64,000 bases of DNA from Variovorax sp. PBL-H6 (lineage in GTDB: Bacteria; Pseudomonadota; Gammaproteobacteria; Burkholderiales; Burkholderiaceae_C), in NCBI RefSeq assembly GCF_901827155.1, contig NZ_LR594659.1:1860001-1924000 (forward strand), given 5' to 3'. The first letter of the stretch is position 1. Every line of letters begins with the position of its first letter. Under the pieces are notes generated by a model. The model searched no databases, was not told where the DNA came from, and saw only the letters and a list, made by a program, of their open reading frames with translations. The translations under genes were made by a program, and so were the position numbers. Of the stretch, positions 1 through 8,211 are shown piece after piece.

Positions 1-613
1 CCAGGGCACCGGCGCGCTGGGCGCTCCCACGGTCGACGCCGGCTACCTGGCCGCGCCGCTGGCAGCGCCGGTCACGCTGAACTTCGACGCCGCCACCGGC
101 GAGCTGACGGGCTTTCCGGCGGGTTCGGCGGTGACCGTGACCTTGGCCGACGGGACGTCGAACGTCTATGCCGCCGGCGACCCTGTGCCCTACACGGCCG
201 GCGCGTCGATGAGCTTCGGCGGGATCACCGTCAAGATGACGGGCGCGCCCGCCAACGGCGATACCTTCACCATCAAGAACAACAGCGGTGGCGTCTCCGA
301 TGGCAGCAATGCGCTGCTGCTTGGCGCGCTGCAGAAGAAGACTGTCATGGATGGCGGCACTTCCACCTTCGGCAGCGCCTTCGCGCAGCTGGTGAGCGCG
401 GTGGGTAACCGGACCATGGAGATTCGCACGGCCGAGAAGACGCAGACCAGCGTGACGGAGCAGATCCGCGCCAGCCGCGATTCGATATCGGGCGTGAACC
501 AGGACGAGGAAACCGCCAACCTGTTGATGTACCAGCAGATGTACCAGGCGAATGCCAAGGTGATCCAGACCGCCTCGACCATGTTCGACGCCATCCTCGG
601 CATCAGCCACTAA
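1..613 (+). CDS. flgK: Flagellar hook-associated protein 1 (FlgK), C-terminal part
   Basis: The reading frame is open from base 2, so the gene begins before the window; about 203 C-terminal residues are present. FlgK forms the first hook-filament junction ring outside the cell. The last 45 or so residues (ESISGVNQDEE-like segment, then NLLMYQQMYQANAKVIQTAS) are the conserved helical terminus shared with flagellins and hook proteins. The preceding part is a beta-rich, Gly/Ala/Thr-rich variable domain. flgL follows after 35 bases, the usual flgKL order. A Met codon at 131 lies inside the domain and is not a credible start. Identity is confident from the C-terminal motif and the neighbour. Confidence 0.93.
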   Translation, partial: QGTGALGAPTVDAGYLAAPLAAPVTLNFDAATGELTGFPAGSAVTVTLADGTSNVYAAGDPVPYTAGASMSFGGITVKMTGAPANGDTFTIKNNSGGVSDGSNALLLGALQKKTVMDGGTSTFGSAFAQLVSAVGNRTMEIRTAEKTQTSVTEQIRASRDSISGVNQDEETANLLMYQQMYQANAKVIQTASTMFDAILGISH

Positions 614-648
614 CCAGGCCGCAGGCCCAGCCCTTTTCAGGAGTCGCG

Positions 649-1860
649 ATGCGCATCAGCACCCAATCCTTCTACGCTCGGAGCATGAACGACATCGGTT
701 CGCAGCAGCAGCAGCTGTTCCGGATCCAGCAGCAACTCGCCGCCGAGAGCAAGTTCCTGACGCCGGCCGACGACCCGGTGGCAGCGGCGCGCGCGCTGGG
801 CGTCTCCGACACGCTCGCGCAGTCTTCGCAGTACGCAGCCAGCCGCGGCCGCGCGACCTTGTCGCTGTCGCGCGAAGAAGACGCGCTGAAGTCCGCCACC
901 GAGATCCTGCAGAACGTCAAGACCATGGTGGTGCAGGCGGGCAACGGCACCCTGTCCGATGCCGACCGCGCCTCGCTGGCCACCGCGATGCAGAGCAATC
1001 TCGACCAGTTGGTGAACGTGGCCAATGCCGACGACGGCAACGGACAGTTCCTCTTCGCCGGCTACAAGAGCGCCAACCCGCCTTTCGTTGCGCAGGCCGG
1101 AGGTGGCGTGCAGTACATGGGCGACCAGGGACAGCGATTGGTCCAGGTCGATGTCGCACGGCAGATGTCCGCCGCCGACGATGGCCGCAGCGTCTTCCAG
1201 TCGGTGCAGGGCAGTGCGGGCTACGTCGCAAGCGCGAGCGCGGCCAACACCGGCTCGGGCGTGTTCGGGGGTATCGGCGTGACCGATGCCTCGTCCCCGC
1301 TCTACGGCAAGGACTTCAACATCAGCTTCGCCGGCGGCAACTACACGGTGACGACCAGCGACACCCCGCCCGTGGTGGCGGCCACCGGCCCCTACACGCC
1401 CGGGACGCCGATCGCCTTCGGCGGCGTTCAGCTGAGCATGAGCGGCACGCCGGCGGACGGCGACAGCTTCCGGGTCGCCACCGCGAAGAACGCGGGTACG
1501 GACGTCTTCGCCGCCATCGGCGATGTGATCAGCGCCTTGCGCCAGCCGCTGGCGGCCGGCGGCGCGGCGGCGCAGGCCAAGCTGCAGAACGCGCTCTCCA
1601 CTGCCAACGTGAAGATCACCAACGCGCATGACAACGTGCTGACCATCCGATCTTCGGTTGGCTCGCGCATGAACGAGATCGATGCCCTCGACGACGCGGG
1701 CGCCTCGCGCGACCTGATCGACAAGAGCTATCTGTCCGACCTGCAGGACCTCGACCCGGCTGCGGCCATTTCGGAGTTTCTGCAGCGGCAGACCTCGCTG
1801 CAGGCGACGCAGCAGACCTTTGCGCGGCTGCATGGGATCTCGCTGTTCAACTATCTCTGA
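649..1860 (+). CDS. flgL: Flagellar hook-associated protein 3 (FlgL)
   Basis: This 403-residue protein is the second hook-filament junction protein, assembled outside the cell between FlgK and flagellin. The N-terminus (MRISTQSFYARSMNDI, then a heptad-rich helix with PADDPVAAARALGVSD) and the C-terminus (ISEFLQRQTSLQATQQTFAR) form the paired D0/D1 helices of the flagellin superfamily, with a beta-rich centre at about 150-290. The ATG is preceded by CAGGAG at a normal distance. Length is normal for betaproteobacterial FlgL. It ends the hook operon on this side; the next genes are unrelated to flagella. Confidence 0.95.
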   Translation: MRISTQSFYARSMNDIGSQQQQLFRIQQQLAAESKFLTPADDPVAAARALGVSDTLAQSSQYAASRGRATLSLSREEDALKSATEILQNVKTMVVQAGNGTLSDADRASLATAMQSNLDQLVNVANADDGNGQFLFAGYKSANPPFVAQAGGGVQYMGDQGQRLVQVDVARQMSAADDGRSVFQSVQGSAGYVASASAANTGSGVFGGIGVTDASSPLYGKDFNISFAGGNYTVTTSDTPPVVAATGPYTPGTPIAFGGVQLSMSGTPADGDSFRVATAKNAGTDVFAAIGDVISALRQPLAAGGAAAQAKLQNALSTANVKITNAHDNVLTIRSSVGSRMNEIDALDDAGASRDLIDKSYLSDLQDLDPAAAISEFLQRQTSLQATQQTFARLHGISLFNYL

Positions 1861-1882
1861 AGGAGCGCCGCAGGCTCACCCG

Positions 1883-3403
1883 ATGACTGACAACACAGCA
1901 AGTGCCGACGCCGCCGCTCCTGCGATGGCACACGCGCTCAAGACCCTGCCGCCGCTGGCTGACCAGATCGTCGACAAGGCGATCGACAACATGACGCGCA
2001 AGCTGGTCGCGGGCTTTCGCAACAAGAACAATGCCAAGCCGAACGCGAAGAGCACCGACTATGCCGCGGAAGGCAAGGAGGCCTTCAAAGCGGCGTCGGC
2101 GGAGTCCGTGATGCAGGTGGCCAATCGCGGCCAGGCCTGGAAAGAGCTGGTTCAGAAGAGCCTGAGTGCGGGCATTTCCTCGATCGCCACCCTCCGGTTC
2201 GACGGCGAGTTCAAGATCACGGGCGGACAACGGCCCGATGGCTTCGACAACATCATGCCGAGCACGCCCGGTGTCTATGTCGTTCATGACGACCGCACGG
2301 GCAAGCCGGTCTACATCGGCGACAGCGAGAACATGCGCCAGCGGTGGCATGCCGGCCATTTCAACGAGTACCGGCAAGGGCAGCGCCCCAGTGGCGAGCG
2401 CTACAAGCTGGCAGACGAGTTCGAGAACGGCTGCACCGTCAAATTCATCAAGATGGATTCGAAGGAGTCAGCTGCGGCACTGGAGGCCCATCTGATCCGC
2501 GAGAGCAATGCGCTCGACGCGGGCATGCTCAAGAATAAAAGGGAAGAGCTGCTGACGGAGCAGGGCTCGCGAAGCAACCAGGAGGCCAAGAAGCTCAAGG
2601 ACGCCTCCGGCACCACGGCATCGCTGGTGAAGGGCGCAGCCGGCGAGGCGCTCAAGAACGTTGGCCATGACGTGTTCCAGCAACTGACGACCGCCGCCAT
2701 CAAGGCGGTGAAGGACGAGCTCATCGACATCTTCGCAGGAGGCAAGGCCAAGATCGCTGCTCGGGTCAAGCGGCTTCTCACCAAGGTGTTTGCCGTCTTG
2801 CAGGGGGTGCTCGACGATCCGCTGAAGCTGCTGCGGGGACTGGTGGAGTTCATCGTCAACGCGCTCTCCAAGGCGATCGGACAGGTCTACAACCTGGCGC
2901 GCAACCTCTTCGACATCGGGAACGGTGCGTGGAATCTCTACCGCGGCGCCAACACCATGTCGCGCGAGGAACTGGTGCGCAAGATCAGCGAGACGGTCAT
3001 CGTCAGTGGATCGCTCGTGGTGTGGGATGCGCTGGAGCCGGTGATCGAGAGCCATCTCGGGATGCTCGGCCCGTTCGCGCCTTACGTTTCGTGCGCCGTC
3101 GTGGCGATAGGCTTTGGCTTGTCCAGCTATGCATTGCAGAAAATCGTCACCAGGATCATCGATGCGATCGTGGCATTCAAGCAGGGCTTTCTGGACTCCA
3201 TGGAGGCCGCGCGCGCTGCGTGCGAGCAGCTCGTCCGAAACGCGGAAAAGGAGCTGGAAATGATGGCCGACCTGCGCGACTATGTTGCGTCCACGATGGA
3301 GGTCATGGACCAGATGCGTGCGCATACCGCCACGCTGTCGCTGCACCGGAGCATCCAGCCGCTGGACGTCCACACCCTTCTTTCCAAACGCTCGCAGGCA
3401 TGA
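1883..3403 (+). CDS. GIY-YIG nuclease-like domain protein with C-terminal membrane region
   Basis: This 506-residue protein starts at an ATG about 17 bases after an AAGGAG. Residues 1-115 look helical. Residues 128-210 resemble a GIY-YIG domain: PGVYVV with Gly130/Tyr132, then VYIG at 143-146, RQRWHAGH with Arg152/Arg154, and a Glu in ALEAHLIRE at 201, the usual order of catalytic residues in this nuclease family. A helical middle (about 220-370) leads to one or two hydrophobic segments around 380-450 and a charged helical tail. The stop overlaps the next start (ATGA), so the two genes are probably one unit. No known family with this full architecture is recognised. Catalytic activity is inferred, and a DNA-processing or defence role is only a hypothesis. 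Confidence 0.7.
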   Translation: MTDNTASADAAAPAMAHALKTLPPLADQIVDKAIDNMTRKLVAGFRNKNNAKPNAKSTDYAAEGKEAFKAASAESVMQVANRGQAWKELVQKSLSAGISSIATLRFDGEFKITGGQRPDGFDNIMPSTPGVYVVHDDRTGKPVYIGDSENMRQRWHAGHFNEYRQGQRPSGERYKLADEFENGCTVKFIKMDSKESAAALEAHLIRESNALDAGMLKNKREELLTEQGSRSNQEAKKLKDASGTTASLVKGAAGEALKNVGHDVFQQLTTAAIKAVKDELIDIFAGGKAKIAARVKRLLTKVFAVLQGVLDDPLKLLRGLVEFIVNALSKAIGQVYNLARNLFDIGNGAWNLYRGANTMSREELVRKISETVIVSGSLVVWDALEPVIESHLGMLGPFAPYVSCAVVAIGFGLSSYALQKIVTRIIDAIVAFKQGFLDSMEAARAACEQLVRNAEKELEMMADLRDYVASTMEVMDQMRAHTATLSLHRSIQPLDVHTLLSKRSQA

Positions 3404-4290
3404 CGACCTTTGCCGTGAATGCGGTTGAATCCGCTCTTGTGCCTGTGCCTGTGCCCGCACATCAACTGGTGCTTCTGGATTCCGAGAAACAGGAAGTCTC
3501 GGATTTCAAGGCCGATCTGGAAGCAGCGCTGCACGACGTCAACGAAGCTTTGAAGAAGAGTCAGGAAACGAGCGAGAAGGTCGGAAAACTCGAGAAGAAG
3601 TTGCAGGACCGTGGATGGTGGGAGGCAGTCAAGGACACTTTCGACGGCTCGACTGACAAGGAACTGACCTTGCAGGTGATGGCATTGAGCCAGGGCATCG
3701 CCCTCACGCAACGGGTGGTGCGCGTCGTGCTCAAGGTTCAAACACAAAAGAACCGGCTGCTCCAGGCCTTCAACGGCGCGCTGGTCGACAAGATCGCCAA
3801 CATCGAGGGAGACACCCGCACCCTGGACAGCAACCAGAAGGTTGCAGCGCTTGAATTCCTGGGCGAACTGCGGCAGCAGATCGAAGAACAGATCCGTCAG
3901 CAAGAGCTGGTGGAAAGCCACGAACATCGCCTGCGGGCGCACGAGCAATGGCTGTTCGAAGTGGACAACAGCCGCGCGGAATCGGTCCGGGAACTTGCCC
4001 GTGTGGAGGCGGGTTCCACGGCGCTGAAGCAGCGTGTCGACGAAATCGGTCAGTGGCAGCTGGACAAGGACGACCACGATGCCGCGCTGCGCGAGCAATT
4101 CGCTCGATCGGAGTCCGATGCCGCAAACCTGAAAGAGCAGGTTCGCGAACTTGAAGGCAGGCTGGCCAGGCTTGAAGAATCCGCTCGACAGATGCGGTCG
4201 ATGAAAGCCATGCTCATCCGGCAGGTCTTGCCGCTCCTCGCGCTTGGATTTGCCGTGGCTGCGCTGTTGAACCACCTCGGCCAGGGCTGA
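3400..4290 (+). CDS. Coiled-coil protein with C-terminal membrane anchor
   Basis: This 296-residue protein is translationally coupled to the GIY-YIG gene through an ATGA overlap. Residues 30-70 and about 150-270 are rich in Glu, Lys, Gln and Leu with heptad-like spacing (for example QIEEQIRQQELVESHEHRLR), predicting long coiled coils. The final 25 residues contain one hydrophobic segment (VLPLLALGFAVAALLNHL), suggesting a tail-anchored inner-membrane protein with most of the chain in the cytoplasm. No enzymatic motif is visible and no known family is recognised. The coupling suggests it works with the upstream protein, perhaps as a scaffold or sensor; that is inference. Confidence 0.65.
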   Translation: MTTFAVNAVESALVPVPVPAHQLVLLDSEKQEVSDFKADLEAALHDVNEALKKSQETSEKVGKLEKKLQDRGWWEAVKDTFDGSTDKELTLQVMALSQGIALTQRVVRVVLKVQTQKNRLLQAFNGALVDKIANIEGDTRTLDSNQKVAALEFLGELRQQIEEQIRQQELVESHEHRLRAHEQWLFEVDNSRAESVRELARVEAGSTALKQRVDEIGQWQLDKDDHDAALREQFARSESDAANLKEQVRELEGRLARLEESARQMRSMKAMLIRQVLPLLALGFAVAALLNHLGQG

Positions 4291-4379
4291 GCGTCAATAG
4301 AGCAGGCCGATCGATGGCCCGATCTGTCGTGCCCGCCACATGAAATTCGATCACTGCGCCGTCATGGACGCAGTACGGC

Positions 4380-4619
4380 TCATGCGCCGAACATGTTTTT
4401 CTTGATCTCGTCGAGATGGTGCTGCATTTCGCGGCGAGCGCCAGCCGCGTCACGGTTGCGCACGGCCTCGACGATTCTTATGTGCTCGTCGAACACCTTG
4501 GCCTTGGCCTCGTCGGTCAACGTGCGGCGCTTCATCTCGCCCCACTGCGACTCGAGCCGGACCGTGCCGATCATGGCGTAGACCCCGAGCGGGTGGCGCG
4601 GTGAACCCGAAGGTGCTGC
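4380..4619 (-). pseudogene. C-terminal remnant of a GntR/FadR-type (FCD) regulator
   Basis: The frame reads about 80 residues: GSPRHPLGVYAMIGTVRLES, then DEHIRIVEAVRNRDAAGARR and MQHHLDEIKKNMFGA. This matches the end of the FCD ligand-binding domain of GntR regulators (the H-x2-I-x2-A-x-R-x2-D segment followed by MxxHL). No winged-helix N-terminus exists upstream: the frame is closed by a stop just at the end of the glycine-repeat gene. An ATG at 4574 could give 64 residues, but no DNA-binding part would be made. Most likely a truncated leftover whose 5' part was replaced by the neighbouring gene. Confidence 0.6.
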
Positions 4620-6698
4620 TCACCTCCCAGGGCCGCCGCCACCGCCAGGGCCGCCACCACCGCCGGGCCCGCCGCCGCCAGGACCGCCACCGCCGCCGGG
4701 CCCGCCGCCGCCAGGGCCGCCACCACCGCCGGGCCCGCCGCCGCCAGGACCGCCACCGCCGCCAGGCCCGCCACCGCCGCCGGGCCCGCCACCGCCAGGG
4801 CCGCCACCGCCAGGGCCGCCGCCGCCGCCAGGGCCGCCACCACCGCCGGGGCCGCCACCGCCAGGGCCGCCACCACCGCCGGGGCCGCCACCAGGGCCAC
4901 CACCGCCCGGGCCACCGCCACCGCCGCCACCAGCGCCCCCGCCAGCGCCTCCACCAGAACCGCCGCCGCCGGCGCCAGCGCCCGCGCCGCCACCAGGGCC
5001 CCCGCCACCGCCGGCGCCAGCACCGCCGCCGCCAGCGCCAGCGCCACCACCAGCACCGCCAGCACCACCGCCGGCGCCCCCACCACCGGACCCACCACCT
5101 GCGCCGCCACCAGGACCTCCGCCGCCGGCACCACCACCTGCGCCGCCACCAGGACCTCCGCCGCCAGCACCACCAGCGCCAGCGCCAGCGCCGCCGCCGC
5201 CGGCGCCACCACCAGCACCCCCGGCGCCACCACCAGCACCTCCGGCGCCAGCACCAGCACCTCCGGCGCCAGCACCAGCACCGCCGGCGCCACCACCAGC
5301 ACCAGCACCAGCACCAGCACCAGCACCAGCACCGCCGGCGCCGGCGCCTCCGCCGGCAGCACCACCACCAGGACCGCCGCCGCCAGACCCGTCGCCACCG
5401 GCAAAGAGCCAACTGAGGCCGCGATTCCCAGCGCCTTTGGACGGCGCACCAGTACCCGTCGAACGTGGGTCAGTCACCGGCCCGCGTGGTTGTGCCACCC
5501 GGGTCGCTGGCGCAGGGTTCACGCATGGTGCTTCGCCGAACGGGTTGTACCTGTCACAAGGCAAAGGAGCCACCGGCGGCCTGCGTGCAGCGGTCTGGTA
5601 GGGGGTGCTCTGCATCGGAATGGAACGCGGCTCGCTCGCGCGGGGGGGCGTCCCGGGGGGAACCAGCGACGGCTGGGCCGAAGCCGGTGAAGCATTGCCC
5701 TTGGGAGCTTCGTTCGCCTTGACTTCGTCCGTTCTTGCAGGCGCAGCGACCTTCCGTGCTTCGGTCGCTCTGGGTTCCTCGGCGACCCTGGAGCGCTCGG
5801 AGAATTTTGCAAGCCTGTCGGTCCGCGCAAGGCCGCCTGCAGCGCCGGATCGGGTGAAATTGCGCGCGGGTGCCGCACGCATCGGTTCTGTCACGGCAGC
5901 AGTGGCGTGCTCAGGCGGGCTGACTTCGTCCTGTGCAGCAGGCGCTGTCGGTGCTGGCGCCAGCTGGGCTTCTTGAGTCGGCAAAGGCGCGGGTTCTACC
6001 CTGGCTTCATTCGTCGTCGGCGCGGGTTCTATCCTGGCTTCGTTGGTCGTCGGCGCGGGTTCGCTCTGGGCTTGCGTCGTCGAAGGCGCAGGCTCGGCCG
6101 GCGGCGGCACCGCCGCTGCGTCCATTCGCTCCGGTGGCGCACTCGGGCTCGTGGCGATCGAGGCCGGACCGGTGAGTGGAGGGCCCTGCCTGGCTGGACG
6201 GCCGAGATACCAGATCACGAAGGCGACATGCAGCAGCGCCAGGATGATCAACAGCCACACGATCGACACATCGACGCCCGTGGGCACCGGAACTCCCAAC
6301 ACGCGCCGCGGCGTCTTGCTCCCGCGCTGGGCGCGCACCGGGGGCCATGAATCCAGCGACCCGGCCGATCCCTGGTGCACAGGCGTGTCATGCGTGCGCG
6401 CCTCGGTCGATTCGCCGCCGGTCGGCAGAAGCTTCGCGGCGCAATGCCGGCAATACCGAGCCGTGTCCCTGTTGAGGGTCTGGCACTGGCTGCAGACGCG
6501 GGTCAGGTGCTGCGGCTGAATCGCCGGTCCTGGTGCCTCCCAGTCTGTCCAATTGGGCTGGGCCGGGGCTGTGGCTGCCCCTGGTTTCAACGCTTCCCGC
6601 GGCTCGTTCGCTGCGACTTCGGCCACCCGAGCCAAGGTCGGCGCGCCCTTCACGGGCTCGCTCATGTCCGACCGAGGTTGGCGGGCCGCCTCGGTCAT
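4620..6698 (-). CDS. Zinc-ribbon, single-pass membrane protein with long glycine-repeat C-terminus
   Basis: The frame encodes 692 residues. Residues 69-86 form a zinc ribbon (C69-x2-C72, C83-x2-C86, followed by AAKLLP). One transmembrane helix follows at about 140-165 (VSIVWLLIILALLHVAFVIW). Residues 170-430 are a Pro/Ala/Glu-rich linker that includes an imperfect repeat EPAPTTNEARIEPAPTTNEA and an isolated CDRYNPFGEAPC segment. From about 433 to the end the chain is almost only Gly with Pro and Ala (GGGPGGGGG and GGAGAGAG patterns). No catalytic motif is seen. A second possible start is Met12 (6665); neither has a strong Shine-Dalgarno. The repeat DNA may be length-variable or mis-assembled. 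Function unknown; a cell-envelope role is inferred. Confidence 0.6.
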   Translation of the reverse strand: MTEAARQPRSDMSEPVKGAPTLARVAEVAANEPREALKPGAATAPAQPNWTDWEAPGPAIQPQHLTRVCSQCQTLNRDTARYCRHCAAKLLPTGGESTEARTHDTPVHQGSAGSLDSWPPVRAQRGSKTPRRVLGVPVPTGVDVSIVWLLIILALLHVAFVIWYLGRPARQGPPLTGPASIATSPSAPPERMDAAAVPPPAEPAPSTTQAQSEPAPTTNEARIEPAPTTNEARVEPAPLPTQEAQLAPAPTAPAAQDEVSPPEHATAAVTEPMRAAPARNFTRSGAAGGLARTDRLAKFSERSRVAEEPRATEARKVAAPARTDEVKANEAPKGNASPASAQPSLVPPGTPPRASEPRSIPMQSTPYQTAARRPPVAPLPCDRYNPFGEAPCVNPAPATRVAQPRGPVTDPRSTGTGAPSKGAGNRGLSWLFAGGDGSGGGGPGGGAAGGGAGAGGAGAGAGAGAGAGGGAGGAGAGAGGAGAGAGGAGGGAGGAGGGAGGGGAGAGAGGAGGGGPGGGAGGGAGGGGPGGGAGGGSGGGGAGGGAGGAGGGAGAGGGGAGAGGGGGPGGGAGAGAGGGGSGGGAGGGAGGGGGGGPGGGGPGGGPGGGGGPGGGGPGGGGGPGGGGGPGGGGPGGGGPGGGGGPGGGGGPGGGGPGGGGGPGGGGPGGGGGPGGGGPGGGGGPGGGGGPGR
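4622..5400 (-). repeat. Imperfect GC-rich tandem repeat encoding poly-Gly/Pro/Ala
   Basis: About 780 bases consist of variants of GGC/GGT/GGA triplets interspersed with CCN or GCN codons (on the plus strand CCACCGCCGGGCCCG-like units). The distal part reads mainly as GGGPGG units and the proximal part as GGAGAG units, so two repeat subfamilies are present. The pattern stays in frame for the host protein and stops exactly at its end. Such DNA tends to expand and contract by slippage. Confidence 0.85.
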
Positions 6699-6707
6699 GG
6701 CTTGCAG

Positions 6708-7037
6708 CTAGAGTTCACGGCGGCTCTCCTTGTCAACCGACTTGTTCACGGAGAGCCGGCGCCTAAGCCGCTGCTCTGCAACCGCCAGCTTGGCAAACGC
6801 CTGGAGATCCTCGTCCGTGGGGCCGGCTCCGGCGCCGTGCACATGGCTTCGGAACGCATCGACGATGCGCGACTGAACCGCTCGCCTCGCGCGAGCCGCC
6901 GTGGCGAGATCGATGCGCTCTCGTTCTTTCCTGGCGCAGGCGTCCTCGCTGGATGCGCTCGCGTGCCGAGGCGCGGGTGTTGACCGGCACTTGCGCCATG
7001 CGGCTGATCTCTTCAGGCGATTGGCTAACCGTGACAT
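6708..7037 (-). CDS. Small basic hypothetical protein
   Basis: The ATG at 7037 follows GGAG at seven bases, giving 109 residues. The second half (ERERIDLATAARARRAVQSR, then DEDLQAFAKLAVAEQRLRRR) looks like a real alpha-helical protein. The first 35 residues in this frame are Arg/Ser-rich and less convincing. A shifted frame over 6950-7035 reads VTVSQSPEEISRMAQVPVNT, which looks more protein-like but lacks a start codon. A frameshift near 6950 is therefore possible. It lies ten bases upstream of the zinc-ribbon gene start on the same strand, so the two may be co-transcribed. Function unknown. Confidence 0.4.
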   Translation of the reverse strand: MSRLANRLKRSAAWRKCRSTPAPRHASASSEDACARKERERIDLATAARARRAVQSRIVDAFRSHVHGAGAGPTDEDLQAFAKLAVAEQRLRRRLSVNKSVDKESRREL

Positions 7038-7220
7038 TCTTCTTCTCCGATCAAGGCCGCTGCGTGGGAAACATTCACACAAGTAGTGCTCTTGTCGTAT
7101 AGCCAAGCCCGGTTTCTTGTCAGACAGGGTCTGAAGTTGATGTCCCGCGCGGGCGTCCTGCCTTCTTGAAGGTCGTGCCCCTGGACGAGACTGCCGGCAG
7201 AAATTGCCGCATCGTTTGCG

Positions 7221-7502
7221 TCAGAACTGGGTCTGGCCAGTGCCGGTGCGGTCGTGCACCCATCGCATCGCCTGCTGTTCTGCATGCCGAAGTGCCTCCT
7301 GCTTCGTTGCATAGCCCACTTCATCCGTGTCTGCCGGCAGTGTCGAGTCCGGCACGCCGTAGGGGCCGCTGCGCAGAACCACGACCGGCCGAAAAATACC
7401 GCTTTCCATCGGCTCCACGCTGCAGAAGAACTCGAAACCGCGATAGGTGAACGAGAAGGGCAGGTCCGACTTCGGATCCCTGAGTGTCGGGCTATTGCTC
7501 AT
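7221..7502 (-). CDS. Small hypothetical protein
   Basis: The chosen ATG (7502) has GGAG nine bases upstream; an in-frame ATG at 7517 lacks one. The 93-residue product begins MSNSPTLRDPKSDLPFSFTY and contains a compact beta-rich stretch (YRGFEFFCSVEPMESGIFRP, VVVLRSGPYG), then a helix (KQEALRHAEQQAMRWVHDR). It has no signal peptide or membrane segment, so it is probably cytoplasmic. No family is recognised. The roughly 180 bases between this gene and the one starting at 7037 hold no further gene that I can support. Confidence 0.55.
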   Translation of the reverse strand: MSNSPTLRDPKSDLPFSFTYRGFEFFCSVEPMESGIFRPVVVLRSGPYGVPDSTLPADTDEVGYATKQEALRHAEQQAMRWVHDRTGTGQTQF

Positions 7503-7724
7503 GTGATTCATCTCCATTGACCGGCTTTTGGGTTGCGCCCTTTTCGGGGGCTGATCCAAGTTGCGCAGGGGAAGCTCACCAGCACGAAACAGACCACCTC
7601 CGGGCAGGCCCCATCCGGGAGGCGAAATGGGTCTGGGACAGGTCGCCGGGCAGGGCTCCTTGGCCGCCCCGGCACCCGGATTGCCCCATTTAGCCCATTT
7701 GCCCATAGCACAGGGAGATCCCAG

Positions 7725-8126
7725 ATGACTGGATTGAGCAGCGAAGAGCTCGACATCCTTCGAGCCAGGTTGGACGCCCGCGAGGCTGAACTCGGCGCGC
7801 AGGTGAGAGGCATGAACGAAGAAGCCGAGGAAGCGCCCAGCCGCGCCGCACCTCATAACGTCGGAGACCTCGGCGAGCAGGGCGAGGAGCTGATCCGCGG
7901 CGCAGTGCGCCATGCGGAGAAGGAGCGTGACCAGATGGAACTGCGCCAGATCGCGGATGCGCGCGAGCGAATGGACCTCGGCACCTACGGTAGCTGCGTC
8001 GACTGCGGGGCGGACATTCCCGTTGAGCGCCTGGAAGTCCTGCCCTTCAGCGACCGCTGCGTGAGCTGCCAGGAGGCGTACGAAGCGGCGAATCCGATCG
8101 GGGTGCGAATCCCGCCCGCCCTCTAG
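7725..8126 (+). CDS. DksA/TraR-family zinc-finger protein
   Basis: This 133-residue cytoplasmic protein has a helical N-terminus (LDILRARLDAREAELGAQVR) and a helix with KERDQMELRQIADARERMDL. It ends in the four-cysteine zinc finger C91-x2-C94 ... C112-x2-C115 (YGSCVDCGADIPVERLEVLP). This arrangement is that of DksA/TraR proteins, which insert a coiled coil into the RNA polymerase secondary channel to alter transcription with ppGpp. It is shorter than housekeeping DksA (about 150 residues) and lacks the full-length coiled coil, so it is better called a DksA-like paralogue. The ATG follows AGGGAGA at ten bases. Confidence 0.85.
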   Translation: MTGLSSEELDILRARLDAREAELGAQVRGMNEEAEEAPSRAAPHNVGDLGEQGEELIRGAVRHAEKERDQMELRQIADARERMDLGTYGSCVDCGADIPVERLEVLPFSDRCVSCQEAYEAANPIGVRIPPAL

Positions 8127-8211
8127 ACGCAGGCAAGACGCACGGCAAGCGCGCTGCAGAGGCAGGCGCCAGGCACAACGCTGCGCTGACCGCCACTGCG
8201 CGCACACCCGG

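Noticed and set aside
4450..5449. Long Arg/Trp-, Ala/Val- and His/Arg-rich frames over the glycine repeat
   Set aside because: They are alternative-frame readings of the repeat DNA; only the Gly/Pro/Ala frame is joined to a normal protein with zinc ribbon and membrane helix.
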